NCBI GenBank assembly: GCA_964647255.1
Contig: CAZYGI010000006.1
Span: forward strand, 34,081 to 98,080
DNA length: 64,000 nt
DNA from: CAWJEL01 sp964647255
GTDB taxonomy: Bacteria > Chloroflexota > Anaerolineae > CG2-30-64-16
Direction of reading: 5' to 3'
Made by a program: the position numbers and the translations under genes. Below are positions 1-7,831 of this stretch, piece after piece. Each line of letters begins with the position of its first letter. Positions within the stretch are counted from its first letter, which is position 1. The notes beneath the pieces are model-generated. The model was not told the DNA's origin and did no database searches. It was given only the letters and a program-made list of their open reading frames with translations.

Positions 1-6
1 CGGCGC

Positions 7-2205
7 ATGGGCGAACCGGTGAAGAGGCGCGTGGATTGGGCCTGGGTCTGGCTGGCGGCGATGCTGCTGCTGGCCCTGGCGTTGCGCGTCCACCGGCTGG
101 GCGGCCAGAGCCTGTGGTACGACGAGGCCGTGACCGCCCAGGTGTCGGCCCAGGGCCTCGCCGAGCTGACGCGTTGGACCGCCGATGATATCCAGCCGCC
201 GCTGTACTACTACGCGGTCGCCGGCTGGACGCGGCTGGCGGGACGGAGCGGGTGGGCGCTGCGCTTCCCGTCGGCGTTCTTCGGCGTGTTGACGGTGGCG
301 CTGCTCTGGGCCGCGGCCCAGCGGCTGTTTGGCCGGGGCAGACGCGGTCGCTGGGCTGCCGGCATCGCTGGGCTGCTGGCCGCGCTCTCGCCGCTCTATA
401 TCTACTACGCCCAGGAAGCGCGGATGTACACGCTGCTGACCGGTTTGGGCGTGTTGGCGGGGTACGCGCTGCTGCGCACGAACGGAGGGACAGGGGAGCA
501 GGGGGGCGGAGGGGTGGAGGGCCGGAGGGCCGGAGGAGCGGGCACGGTTTGGTGGGTTGTTTTTGTGCTGGCTTCTGCCGCGATGTTGTACACGCACTAC
601 TTTGGCCTCTTCCTGCTGATGGCATACGGCATTTGTTGGCTGGCCGGCTGGCTGATCGCTGCGGGCCACGCTACGGCCCATGATTACGCCCGTAGTAACG
701 ACCTCAGTCGTTCGGGGCGGCCCGCAGCGACTGAAGTCGCCGCTGCGAGCCAGGCGACCTCCGGGGCAGCTCCGGCGGCAGTGCGCGGGACCGGCGCACT
801 GCCCGCTTTAGCCGCATTCCTGGCCTCCATCCTCGCGATCGTCGTGCTGTATCTGCCGTGGCTGCCTGTTCTGCTTAACCGCTACCAGGTGGATCGTTCT
901 TACTGGCAGGGCGCGCTCAAGCTGAACGAGGCGCTGCGCCACGTGGCGATCAGCTTCACCGCCGCCGCGCCGGAGACGATGCTTGAGGGTGACGCCGTCC
1001 GGCTCCTCCCCTGGTTCGGCCTGGCGCTGATCTTCGCCGCGCTGGCCTTGGCGCTTCTGGGTGCGCGGCGAAACAAGGGAAAGGCCTTGCGCGCCCTTGT
1101 TTGCCTGTCCGCTTGTCTCCTCGTCCCGATCCTCGCCGTCCTCCTCCTCGCGTCGCGTACGCCGAAATTCAACCCGCGCTACCTGATGCTGGCGTCACCG
1201 GCGTACCTGTTGATCCTGGCGGGCGGGATCGGCGCGCTGGTTGGGGACGGGGTGACACGGGGACACGGTGACAGGTTGACACGGCGACGGGAGGATGCGG
1301 TGACGCAAGGACGCTCCACGCTCCACGCTCCACGCCTTGCTCTGGCCGCGTTGCTCACGGCGTTCCTGGTCGCCGTATCGTTCATCTCGCTCCGCAACTG
1401 GTTCGCCGACCCGGCGTTCACCAAGGCGCAGTGGCGCGAACTGGCGGCGTATGTGCGGCAGGAGCGGACGGCCGACGAGACGGTGCTGCTTGTCTCGGGG
1501 CATGCCTACCCGGCGTGGGACTATTACGCGGCCGACATCCCGCCGGTCCGCCTGCCTGCGATGGATGTCCTGGACGTGGACGCCCGGCTCGGCTTCGGCG
1601 TGGGCGCCGACCTGGCCGCAGCGCTGGCGGGCAAGTCCGGCGCCTGGCTGATCACGTGGCAGGATGACGTGGTGGACCCGGTCGGCTTTGTGCCCTACTT
1701 CCTGGATCGCGCCGGGCGTGAGCAGGCGGTCCCCCGGCAGTTCTGGCATCTCGGCTTGCGCCACTGGCAGTTGACGCCCGGCGCCACCTATCCGGCCGCG
1801 CCGCAGCCGCAGCATGCGGACGCCGCAAACTTCGACCACAAGCTGGCGCTGCTCGGCTGGGATGACCCGACGGGCGGGCGGATTACGGTCTACTGGCGCA
1901 CGCTCAACACGCTGCCGGCAGACTACCAGGTGTCGCTGATCCTGGAAGATGCCGCAGGCCATGAGGTCGGTCGTTGGGACGGCCGTCCGGCCGGTTATAG
2001 CTACCCGACGACCCGCTGGCGGCCCGGCGAGGAGCTTTTCGGCCGCTACCCGCTGCCGCTGCCCGCCGTCGCGGCGCCGGGTGAGTACTTTGTGACGCTG
2101 GCCGTATACGACGACGCTCATCCATCCGGCCTCGACCTCCGCGACGTCGCCGACAACCCGGCCGGCAAGCGTGTGCGGCTGGGACCGGTCAGGTTGGCGC
2201 CTTAG
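7..2205 (+). CDS. GT39/PMT-type membrane glycosyltransferase
   Basis: A 732-residue multi-pass membrane protein. A short basic N-terminus leads into a first membrane segment (about residues 12-29), then the acidic pair D39-E40 in LWYDEA and a DIQPPLYYY stretch near residue 62. That is the hallmark of GT-C enzymes of the GT39/ArnT type, which move a sugar from a polyprenyl-phosphate donor on the outer face of the membrane. Further hydrophobic segments run to about residue 470, followed by a soluble extracytoplasmic C-terminal domain. Acceptor and donor are unknown. Three loops are repeat-derived and unlike the rest of the protein (about residues 155-178, 222-262 and 413-443). The ATG lies 6 bases from the window edge, so a longer form cannot be excluded. 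It probably works with the glycosyltransferases downstream in envelope glycan synthesis (inference). Confidence 0.8.
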   Translation: MGEPVKRRVDWAWVWLAAMLLLALALRVHRLGGQSLWYDEAVTAQVSAQGLAELTRWTADDIQPPLYYYAVAGWTRLAGRSGWALRFPSAFFGVLTVALLWAAAQRLFGRGRRGRWAAGIAGLLAALSPLYIYYAQEARMYTLLTGLGVLAGYALLRTNGGTGEQGGGGVEGRRAGGAGTVWWVVFVLASAAMLYTHYFGLFLLMAYGICWLAGWLIAAGHATAHDYARSNDLSRSGRPAATEVAAASQATSGAAPAAVRGTGALPALAAFLASILAIVVLYLPWLPVLLNRYQVDRSYWQGALKLNEALRHVAISFTAAAPETMLEGDAVRLLPWFGLALIFAALALALLGARRNKGKALRALVCLSACLLVPILAVLLLASRTPKFNPRYLMLASPAYLLILAGGIGALVGDGVTRGHGDRLTRRREDAVTQGRSTLHAPRLALAALLTAFLVAVSFISLRNWFADPAFTKAQWRELAAYVRQERTADETVLLVSGHAYPAWDYYAADIPPVRLPAMDVLDVDARLGFGVGADLAAALAGKSGAWLITWQDDVVDPVGFVPYFLDRAGREQAVPRQFWHLGLRHWQLTPGATYPAAPQPQHADAANFDHKLALLGWDDPTGGRITVYWRTLNTLPADYQVSLILEDAAGHEVGRWDGRPAGYSYPTTRWRPGEELFGRYPLPLPAVAAPGEYFVTLAVYDDAHPSGLDLRDVADNPAGKRVRLGPVRLAP
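478..541 (+). repeat. Purine-rich degenerate repeat inside the GT39 gene
   Basis: A G/A-only-like stretch built from GGAGG/GGGCGG units, read in frame as a Gly/Arg/Glu-rich loop between two membrane segments. Neighbouring codons look normal, so this resembles an in-frame insertion of simple sequence. Confidence 0.55.
700..738. repeat. Inverted repeat element inside the GT39 gene
   Basis: GACCTCAGTCGTT at 700-712 faces AGCGACTGAAGTC at 726-738. The arms match at 11 of 13 positions and enclose 13 bases. It reads through in frame as a polar loop. The sequence resembles small dispersed palindromic elements rather than conserved coding sequence (inference). Confidence 0.5.
1246..1336 (+). repeat. 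GTGACACGG-type minisatellite inside the GT39 gene
   Basis: Repeats of GACACGG/GTGACA spacing words are followed by three copies of the heptamer CGCTCCA (1312-1332). The reading frame stays open and gives a basic loop. Copy-number change of the 7-bp unit would break the frame. Confidence 0.55.
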
Positions 2206-2277
2206 TTGACGTGACCTTCGATTGGTTTTATAGTGGCTGCCGTGGATTTGAGTCAGAGTTTACCTGGGAGGTTCATC

Positions 2278-3588
2278 ATGCGGGTATCTGCCCGTCTATT
2301 GATCTTGCTGGCGCTGAGTGTCGTGCTGCTGGGCGGCTGCGCGTTCGGTCCGCTGCTGTCGAACGTCTCGGTCGCGCCGGACGCGATCTCGCCTAATGCC
2401 GACGGGACGGAGGACGTGACGCTGATCACGTATCGCATCAACCGCCAGGCGATGGTCTCGATCTATTTTGAGGACGCAAGCGGCGCGCGGCACTATTTCC
2501 GGGACGCGGAGCGGCGTTCACCGGGCAAGTACACCGTCTATTGGGGCGGCGTGATCAACGATCCGCAGGTGCGCGAGGTTCAAGGGGGCAAGATGCTGGT
2601 GGAGAGCCAGGTGCTGCCCGATGGCGTCTACACCTGGGTGGTGGAGGCAGTGAACGAGAGCGGGCAGCGCCAGCAGCAACAGGGCCAGATCACGCTGAGC
2701 GGCGCGGATACGACCCTGCCGGAGCTCCACAACTTCACCGTGGTGCCCCAGGTCTTTCGCCCCAATCAGGACGGCCTGGCCGACGACCGCGTGGCGATCT
2801 CATATTATCTCACGAAGCAAGCCCAACGCACGCAGGTCTACCTGGTTTCCGCGGCGACCCGGCCCGGCGAGCCCGAGGTGAAATACCCCATCGCGGAAAA
2901 GTCGTCGGTCTCCACAGCCCTGCCGACCGATGCGGGGTATCACGGCTACGATTACGACGGCGGGGTGGACAACAACGCCGAGCCCCCGCCGAATGGCGAT
3001 TACATCATCTACGGCGAGGCCGAGGACAAGGTCGGCAACCGGGTGGTCGTCTCCTCCACGCTGACCATCGAGGAGGGCGGTAAGCCGCGTGCCGAGGTCT
3101 CCGGCGGGGAGATTGACTGGCAGGGCGAGATGGCGCGGGTCGTCGGCGTGCCGCTGGGGCAGACGCTGTGTTTCACTGCGACGGTGCAGAACATCGGCCC
3201 GGTGCCCATCCGGACCATCGGTCCCTGGCCCGGCCAGAAGTACAAGTTCAGCGAGAATTACAATGCGCTGGCCGCGCAATACAACGAGAAATCGTGGTAT
3301 CAGCAGGCCGGCGTCTGGCGCTTCGGCATCAACTTCGATACGACCGGGGTGGACTTCCCCTTCCGGTGGGCGATCGGCCGCCAGCAAGACCTGGAGGAGC
3401 GCATCATCAACGGCCAGCCACAGTACTACCTGCTGCCGGGTAAGCGCGGATTGGTGTCCGGCTGCATCGAGTTCGACCAGAAACCGCCGGTCGGAACGAA
3501 CTACTGGTGGGGCGGGCTCATCCACGAGTTTGTGGGCGTGGTAAACACCGACATTGACCGGATCAGCGTCGTCGTCGGCGCACCGTGA
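2278..3588 (+). CDS. Secreted lipoprotein with FlgD-like Ig domains
   Basis: A 436-residue protein of unknown specific function. The start at 2278 is chosen because GGAG at 2266-2269 sits at proper spacing and the product then begins with a clean lipoprotein signal: basic MRVSAR, a hydrophobic core and lipobox LLGGC with C21 as the lipidated residue. After it come repeated segments with ISPNADGTED and FRPNQDGLADD, the pattern of FlgD-like/CHU_C-type Ig folds, each followed by text about forming or orienting an extended strand. The protein should be anchored on the outer face of the membrane. It follows the GT39 gene by 72 bases on the same strand and may share its transcript. No catalytic motif is visible. 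Confidence 0.7.
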   Translation: MRVSARLLILLALSVVLLGGCAFGPLLSNVSVAPDAISPNADGTEDVTLITYRINRQAMVSIYFEDASGARHYFRDAERRSPGKYTVYWGGVINDPQVREVQGGKMLVESQVLPDGVYTWVVEAVNESGQRQQQQGQITLSGADTTLPELHNFTVVPQVFRPNQDGLADDRVAISYYLTKQAQRTQVYLVSAATRPGEPEVKYPIAEKSSVSTALPTDAGYHGYDYDGGVDNNAEPPPNGDYIIYGEAEDKVGNRVVVSSTLTIEEGGKPRAEVSGGEIDWQGEMARVVGVPLGQTLCFTATVQNIGPVPIRTIGPWPGQKYKFSENYNALAAQYNEKSWYQQAGVWRFGINFDTTGVDFPFRWAIGRQQDLEERIINGQPQYYLLPGKRGLVSGCIEFDQKPPVGTNYWWGGLIHEFVGVVNTDIDRISVVVGAP

Positions 3589-3795
3589 CGCGGCGGATGT
3601 GGCGACGCGGTGAGTTACTTTTTCGCGGCGGGCCCTGCACGCGGTGCGCTACAGAGATTCAGCGAATCCTTTGGGTTCCAAGCGGAGCGGTCTTGCGGGC
3701 GCACCCCTTTGTCATCCTGAGGCTGGGCCCCTGACCGTCGTGAGCGGCGTGCCCAGTTTGCGTCTTTGCCATATCCCTGTTCGAGGCCTACAGTG
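3589..3795. other. Spacer with degenerate repeat fragments
   Basis: No gene seen. It holds fragments such as TTTGTCATCCTGAG near 3708 and AGATTCAGCGAATC near 3655, short words that look like decayed dispersed repeats. A weak GAGG at 3783 serves the next gene. Confidence 0.35.
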
Positions 3796-4893
3796 ATGGA
3801 TCCTGCCGGGCGGACGCCGCTGGCGATCATCGTGGTCAGCTACAAGGTACGCGATCTGCTGCGCGCATGCCTGGCCGCGACCTATGCCAGCCTGGCGCTG
3901 AGCCCCGAGCTGGACGCGACCGTGTGGGTGATTGACAACGCCTCGGCCGACGGCAGCGCCGAGATGGTGGCGGCTGAGTTCCCGCAGACGCACCTCATTG
4001 CCAGCCGGGAGAACCTCGGCTTCGCCGGCGGGAACAACGCGGTGCTGCGCAAGCTGGGGTTTTCTGACGCCGAGGCGCGGAGGGGCGGAGGCGCGGAGGT
4101 GCAGAGGAGCGGAGGTGCAGAGGGAGATGCTCCGCATGAGATCGCTTCATTCTCCCCTCTCCCCTCTCCCCTCTCCCCTCTCAGTGCTTCACGCCCGCAG
4201 TGTGTTCTCCTCCTGAACCCGGACGCCGAGCCGCTGGGGGCTGCGATCGGGCAGATGGCGGGGTTCCTGGCCGCGCATCCACGGGTCGGCGGGGTCGGCG
4301 CGCAGCTCCAGTATCCCGACGGCAGCTTCCAGCACGGCGCGTTCCGGTTCCCCGACCTGCTTCAGCTTTGGTTCGATCTCTTTCCCCCGCGGCCGCGGCG
4401 GCTGCTCGACTCCCGGCTCAACGGCCGCTATCCGCGCTCGCTGTACACGGCCGGCCGGCCCTTCCCGGTTGATTTCGCCCTGGGCGCCAGCCTGATGGTG
4501 CGCCGCGAGGCGATCGAGGCCGCCGGGCTGCTGGACGAAGGCTACTTCATGTACGCCGAAGAGGTGGACTGGTGCTGGCGCATCCAGCGGGCCGGGTGGC
4601 CGTTCCGCTGCGTGCCCGCAGCGCGGGTGATTCACCACGGCGGGGCCAGCACGCGGCAGTTCCGGTCGCAGTCGTTCCTGAACCTCTGGCGCAGCCGGCA
4701 GCGGCTCTACGGCCGGTTTTACGGCCCGCTGCGGCGCCGCCTGGCTGGCTGGATTGTGCAGTTGGGCATGGCCGCGGAGGCGCGCCGCGCGCAGGCCGCG
4801 GTCGGTCGGGGCGAGCTTGGCGCGGAAGAAGCGGACGATCGGGTGGCTGCTGCACAGGAGGTAGTGCGGCTGTTTCGCCGCGTTGGGGGTTGA
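3796..4893 (+). CDS. GT2 family glycosyltransferase (rhamnosyltransferase-like)
   Basis: A 365-residue GT-A fold family 2 glycosyltransferase. The nucleotide-binding start is LAIIVVSY, with VIDNASADGS as the first acidic motif, NLGFAGGNNAVL next, then the LLLNPDAEP metal-binding DXD-like motif. FALGASLMVRREA and a YAEEVDWCWR acceptor-side motif follow. This set is typical of WcaA/RfbF-like enzymes that transfer rhamnose or similar sugars in cell-surface polysaccharides. Start 3796 has GAGG at 3783 upstream; an in-frame GTG at 3793 is possible. About 40 residues between NNAVLRKLGF and the DXD motif are low-complexity and repeat-derived, including a 7-bp tandem repeat. This insertion is not expected in the family. 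It ends 73 bases before the R-M pair. Confidence 0.85.
   Translation: MDPAGRTPLAIIVVSYKVRDLLRACLAATYASLALSPELDATVWVIDNASADGSAEMVAAEFPQTHLIASRENLGFAGGNNAVLRKLGFSDAEARRGGGAEVQRSGGAEGDAPHEIASFSPLPSPLSPLSASRPQCVLLLNPDAEPLGAAIGQMAGFLAAHPRVGGVGAQLQYPDGSFQHGAFRFPDLLQLWFDLFPPRPRRLLDSRLNGRYPRSLYTAGRPFPVDFALGASLMVRREAIEAAGLLDEGYFMYAEEVDWCWRIQRAGWPFRCVPAARVIHHGGASTRQFRSQSFLNLWRSRQRLYGRFYGPLRRRLAGWIVQLGMAAEARRAQAAVGRGELGAEEADDRVAAAQEVVRLFRRVGG
4084..4182 (+). repeat. Purine tract plus (TCTCCCC)4 tandem repeat inside GT2 gene
   Basis: A GGAGG/GCGGAGG tract at about 4076-4125 is followed by four exact TCTCCCC units (4151-4178) and a partial TCTC. The period of 7 is not a multiple of 3, so gain or loss of one unit shifts the frame of the glycosyltransferase before its DXD motif. 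Confidence 0.8.
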
Positions 4894-4905
4894 AGACCCG
4901 TTGTG

Positions 4906-4953
4906 GTAAGATACGAACAGAATTTCCACCGCGAGATGAATTGGGATCGTATC
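4906..4953 (+). promoter_or_regulatory. Candidate promoter and palindromic operator of the R-M genes
   Basis: An extended -10 (TGG followed by TAAGAT, 4906-4911) lies 55 bases before the methyltransferase ATG. GATACGA at 4910-4916 and its exact inverse TCGTATC at 4947-4953 bracket the likely transcription start. That geometry could be an operator or simply an mRNA hairpin. Confidence 0.35.
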
Positions 4954-4966
4954 AGGACGGGTAGGG

Positions 4967-5773
4967 ATGGCGCGTAAGTTAATTGCCTTTGGTTGGTACG
5001 GCGGAAAGTACAGTCACCTGGAATGGCTGCTGGGGTTATTGCCGGAAGCGCATCACTACTGCGAGCCTTTTGGCGGCTCTGCTGCGGTGCTGCTTAATCG
5101 CGACCCTGGCCCCGTTGAGACCTACAATGATCTTGATGGCGAAGTAGTGAACTTCTTCCGTGTCCTCCGCGAACAGCGGGACGATTTGATTTACGCCATC
5201 GGCATGACCCCTTTCTCGCGCGAGGAATTCCTCGATGCTATCGAAACCAACGGGAACGGGCACGAGTTGACCTCGCTCGAACAGGCCAGGCGTTTCTTTG
5301 TGCGCGCCCGGCAGGTGCGCACCGGCTTGGCGCAGACCGCGTCCGTGGGGCGGTGGGCCAATTGCCTGCAAACCAGCCGGGCGGGCATGGCCGGCGCGGT
5401 CTCACGTTGGTTGGGAAGCGTCGAAGGGCTGGAGTGGATCGCCACGCGGCTCTTACGCGTTCAGATCGAACACGATACGGCCATCAATGTGATCCAGCGA
5501 TACGATAGCCCTAACACGCTTTTCTACTGCGATCCTCCCTACCCCCATGACGCGCGCGGTGATGCGAAGGCTTATCAGTACGAGATGACCGATGCCGAAC
5601 ACCTGCAGTTGTACGAGGTGCTGTCGCAAGTCAAGGGGAAAGTCGCGATTTCGAGCTATCACTGCGCGTTGATGGACAGCCTGTATCGCGGCTGGAACGT
5701 GCATGAAGAAGGCGCCAAGAAAGCGCATTCCGTCAAAACCGAGCGCACAGAAGTGCTCTGGACCAACTATTGA
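4967..5773 (+). CDS. D12 class N6-adenine DNA methyltransferase
   Basis: A 268-residue Dam/DpnM-type methyltransferase that transfers a methyl group from S-adenosylmethionine to adenine N6 in a short DNA site. Seen: N-terminal FGWYGGKYSH (the family's WxGgK pattern), the SAM-binding CEPFGGSAAV at 32-41, the acidic NDLDGEVVNFF, and the catalytic DPPY at 189-192. Length is normal for the family. The start has G-rich sequence immediately upstream. Base composition is visibly lower in GC than the flanking glycosyltransferases, suggesting transfer. It abuts the downstream endonuclease gene, the usual arrangement of a type II restriction-modification pair in which this enzyme protects host DNA. The recognition site cannot be read from the sequence. 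Confidence 0.9.
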   Translation: MARKLIAFGWYGGKYSHLEWLLGLLPEAHHYCEPFGGSAAVLLNRDPGPVETYNDLDGEVVNFFRVLREQRDDLIYAIGMTPFSREEFLDAIETNGNGHELTSLEQARRFFVRARQVRTGLAQTASVGRWANCLQTSRAGMAGAVSRWLGSVEGLEWIATRLLRVQIEHDTAINVIQRYDSPNTLFYCDPPYPHDARGDAKAYQYEMTDAEHLQLYEVLSQVKGKVAISSYHCALMDSLYRGWNVHEEGAKKAHSVKTERTEVLWTNY

Positions 5774-5793
5774 ATCCGAGGTCTCGCGTATTT

Positions 5794-6924
5794 ATGGCCA
5801 AGAGAACACGAGAAGATCAGGGATTGGCGTATACATGCAGCGCGTATCTGCGTCAGCGTTGGGAAGAAGTCCAGCGCCGGTTTCAGGAGGCGCTGCCCGA
5901 TGAACCGCCGGAACCCCTCAGCGAAGGCCACGAATTGATTCCCTTGATCCGAGAATGCCTTCATAGCCCGGCTTTGACCTATCACTACGTTCTGCCGACG
6001 CAACTTCTCGCGAAGGCGGCAGATCCTTCTCTTGACGCGCACGCTATCCAGGCGGGTTATTATGGTCCGGGCGCCTTTGATGCGCGCACCGTGGCGCATG
6101 ATGTGATTGTGCCGTTTGATCGCGAGAATGAGCGCGTGCTGGGCGGCTCTCCTGAGCCCTACGTCAACAACCCGCTGCGCGTCCCAGGCGTCACCGGCGA
6201 ATACCGCGCTGCCCAGAAAAACAAGGCTGACTGGGACAAGCTGGTGGCAGTCCTGGACGCAGTGGAGGCAAATGGCGACACCGCGTTTGTGCGCTCGGCG
6301 TTCGATCAGGTGTTGTTCGAAATCTATCGGATGCTGGCCGATGTGGCCGTCATCTATCCCACGCCGAACCGGATCAGCCTCGACCGCACCAATCAGTTGA
6401 TCGGGGACTACCTGGCCGCCAGGTCGGGCGGGGAGCGCATCGAAGCCATCTGTACGGCGTTGTTTCGCACCATCGGCAGGAAGTTCGGTCTGTTTGATGA
6501 GATCAGGCGCGAAAAGGTCAATGTTGCGGACAGCCCCTCAGGTCTGTCCGCCGATATCGAATGTTGGTTCGAGGGCGAGATCGTCCTGCTGGTCGAAGTC
6601 AAAGACCGTGATCTGACTTTGGTTCAATTGGACTCGAAGTTGGACAGCGCGCGTGCCAGGCACATCTCCGAGCTTCTTTTCGTCGCGGAGCAGGGGAAAG
6701 AAGGCGCGGCGCTAGATACGATCAACGCCCGGATTGCCAGCGAGTTTGTCAGCGGCCAGAACGTATACGTGGTCAGGTTCGCGGACTTTTCGCTGGGTAT
6801 TCTGATCTTGTTTGGCGAAGACGGACGCGTGGATTTCCTGCGAGAAGTCGGCGCCGAGTTGGACCGCGTGAATACGCGGATCGAGCACCGCAAGGCATGG
6901 GCTGACTTGCTCAAACAGGTGTGA
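5794..6924 (+). CDS. SacI-family-like type II restriction endonuclease
   Basis: A 376-residue protein directly after the adenine methyltransferase. Seen: a C-terminal PD-(D/E)xK-type nuclease core, with D254 in SADIEC, hydrophobic strand EIVLLVE and E268-x-K270 in EVKDRD, the usual metal-binding and catalytic triad. The N-terminal half has VIVPFDRENERVLGG and PEPYVNNPLR, which I associate with the SacI endonuclease family; that family call is from memory and less sure than the nuclease call. The ATG at 5794 has GAGG at 5778-5781; a TTG at 5770 would overlap the methyltransferase stop but lacks a binding site. The stop codon lies inside a 37-bp direct repeat, so the last residues (KQV) may be altered by the recombination that made the repeat. 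Confidence 0.65.
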   Translation: MAKRTREDQGLAYTCSAYLRQRWEEVQRRFQEALPDEPPEPLSEGHELIPLIRECLHSPALTYHYVLPTQLLAKAADPSLDAHAIQAGYYGPGAFDARTVAHDVIVPFDRENERVLGGSPEPYVNNPLRVPGVTGEYRAAQKNKADWDKLVAVLDAVEANGDTAFVRSAFDQVLFEIYRMLADVAVIYPTPNRISLDRTNQLIGDYLAARSGGERIEAICTALFRTIGRKFGLFDEIRREKVNVADSPSGLSADIECWFEGEIVLLVEVKDRDLTLVQLDSKLDSARARHISELLFVAEQGKEGAALDTINARIASEFVSGQNVYVVRFADFSLGILILFGEDGRVDFLREVGAELDRVNTRIEHRKAWADLLKQV

Positions 6925-7021
6925 AGTTGATGAATGATTCAGTGCAACGGACGCTGCGCCGGGCCCGGCCCGCGCCGCCCGCACCAAACAGGTATGAAGT
7001 TGATGAATGATTCAGTGCAAC
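6912..7021 (+). repeat. 37-bp direct repeat at the right R-M junction
   Basis: Copies at 6912-6948 and 6985-7021 differ at one base (6921 G, 6994 A) and are 73 bp apart. The first copy contains the stop codon of the endonuclease; the second contains the start codon of the next glycosyltransferase. The 36-bp spacer is very GC-rich. It looks like a duplication of the glycosyltransferase 5' end made when the R-M genes entered (inference). Confidence 0.9.
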
Positions 7022-7770
7022 CGGTTCAACTCGCCGTCGTCATTCTCACCAAGAACGCGGCCAAACATATCTCCGATTGCGTCGCGACGCTGGGTTTTGC
7101 CGACCGGGTCGTGGTCTTTGATTCGTACAGCGACGATGGGACCGTCGAGTTGGCGGCCGCCGCCGGGGCCGAGGTGATCCAGCGGTCCTTTGACAACTTC
7201 GCCGGGCAGCGTAACGCCGCGATGGAAGCCGTGGATGCGCGGTGGATCCTCTTTGTGGACGCCGACGAGCGTATCCCGCCTGAGCTCGCCGCAGAAATCC
7301 GGCAGGTGATCGCCGAGCGGGACGAAGTCGGCTGGTGGGTGCCGCGGCACAATTTCATCGCAGGGCAGCGGGCCGGCCACGGCGGCTTCTATCCGGACTA
7401 TCAGCTCCGCCTGATGCGCCGCGACCGGGCGCGCTATGACCCCGCGCGGCCGGTGCACGAGGTGGTGCTGCTCGACGGGCCCGCGGGCAAGCTGACCCAC
7501 GAAATGATCCACTACAACTATGATGATTGGGCGCAGTTCCACGCCAAGCAGCGGCGTTATGCCCGGTTGGAGAGCGAGATCTTGCGCGGGCGGGGAGTGA
7601 AACCGTGGCCGCACAAGTTCATCCGCCAGCCGCTGCGCGAGTTTTGGCGGCGCTACGTCTCCCTGCAGGGGTATCGCGATGGGGGGCTGGGGCTGAAACT
7701 GGCGGTGCTGCTGGGGTATTACTACGGCTTCATGCCGCACTGGTATCTGCTGCGCGGCAAGAGGGAGTAG
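6994..7770 (+). CDS. GT2 glycosyltransferase, WaaE/KdtX-like
   Basis: A 258-residue family 2 glycosyltransferase. Seen: LAVVILTKNAAKHISDCV at the N-terminus, the acidic VFDSYSDDGTVELA, a FAGQRNAAME segment and the metal-binding LFVDADER motif. That arrangement matches WaaE/KdtX-like enzymes that add a glucose-type sugar to lipid-linked or core glycans. A C-terminal hydrophobic stretch (KLAVLLGYYYGFM) could touch the membrane. Start 6994 (MKLMNDS) is preferred because the sequence before it is not family-like; 7003 is a second candidate. Its 5' end lies in the second copy of the junction repeat, so the native upstream signals may have been displaced. Substrate unknown. Confidence 0.8.
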   Translation: MKLMNDSVQPVQLAVVILTKNAAKHISDCVATLGFADRVVVFDSYSDDGTVELAAAAGAEVIQRSFDNFAGQRNAAMEAVDARWILFVDADERIPPELAAEIRQVIAERDEVGWWVPRHNFIAGQRAGHGGFYPDYQLRLMRRDRARYDPARPVHEVVLLDGPAGKLTHEMIHYNYDDWAQFHAKQRRYARLESEILRGRGVKPWPHKFIRQPLREFWRRYVSLQGYRDGGLGLKLAVLLGYYYGFMPHWYLLRGKRE

Positions 7771-7831
7771 GACGCAGACAACGGAACGCACTGTGGTCTG
7801 CGTCCTGTGCTTCCGACGGTCGGCTCGCTCG

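Noticed and set aside
6934..6993. Upstream start for the WaaE-like glycosyltransferase
   Set aside because: The extra residues come from the repeat spacer and have no family similarity; ATG 6994 or 7003 fits better.
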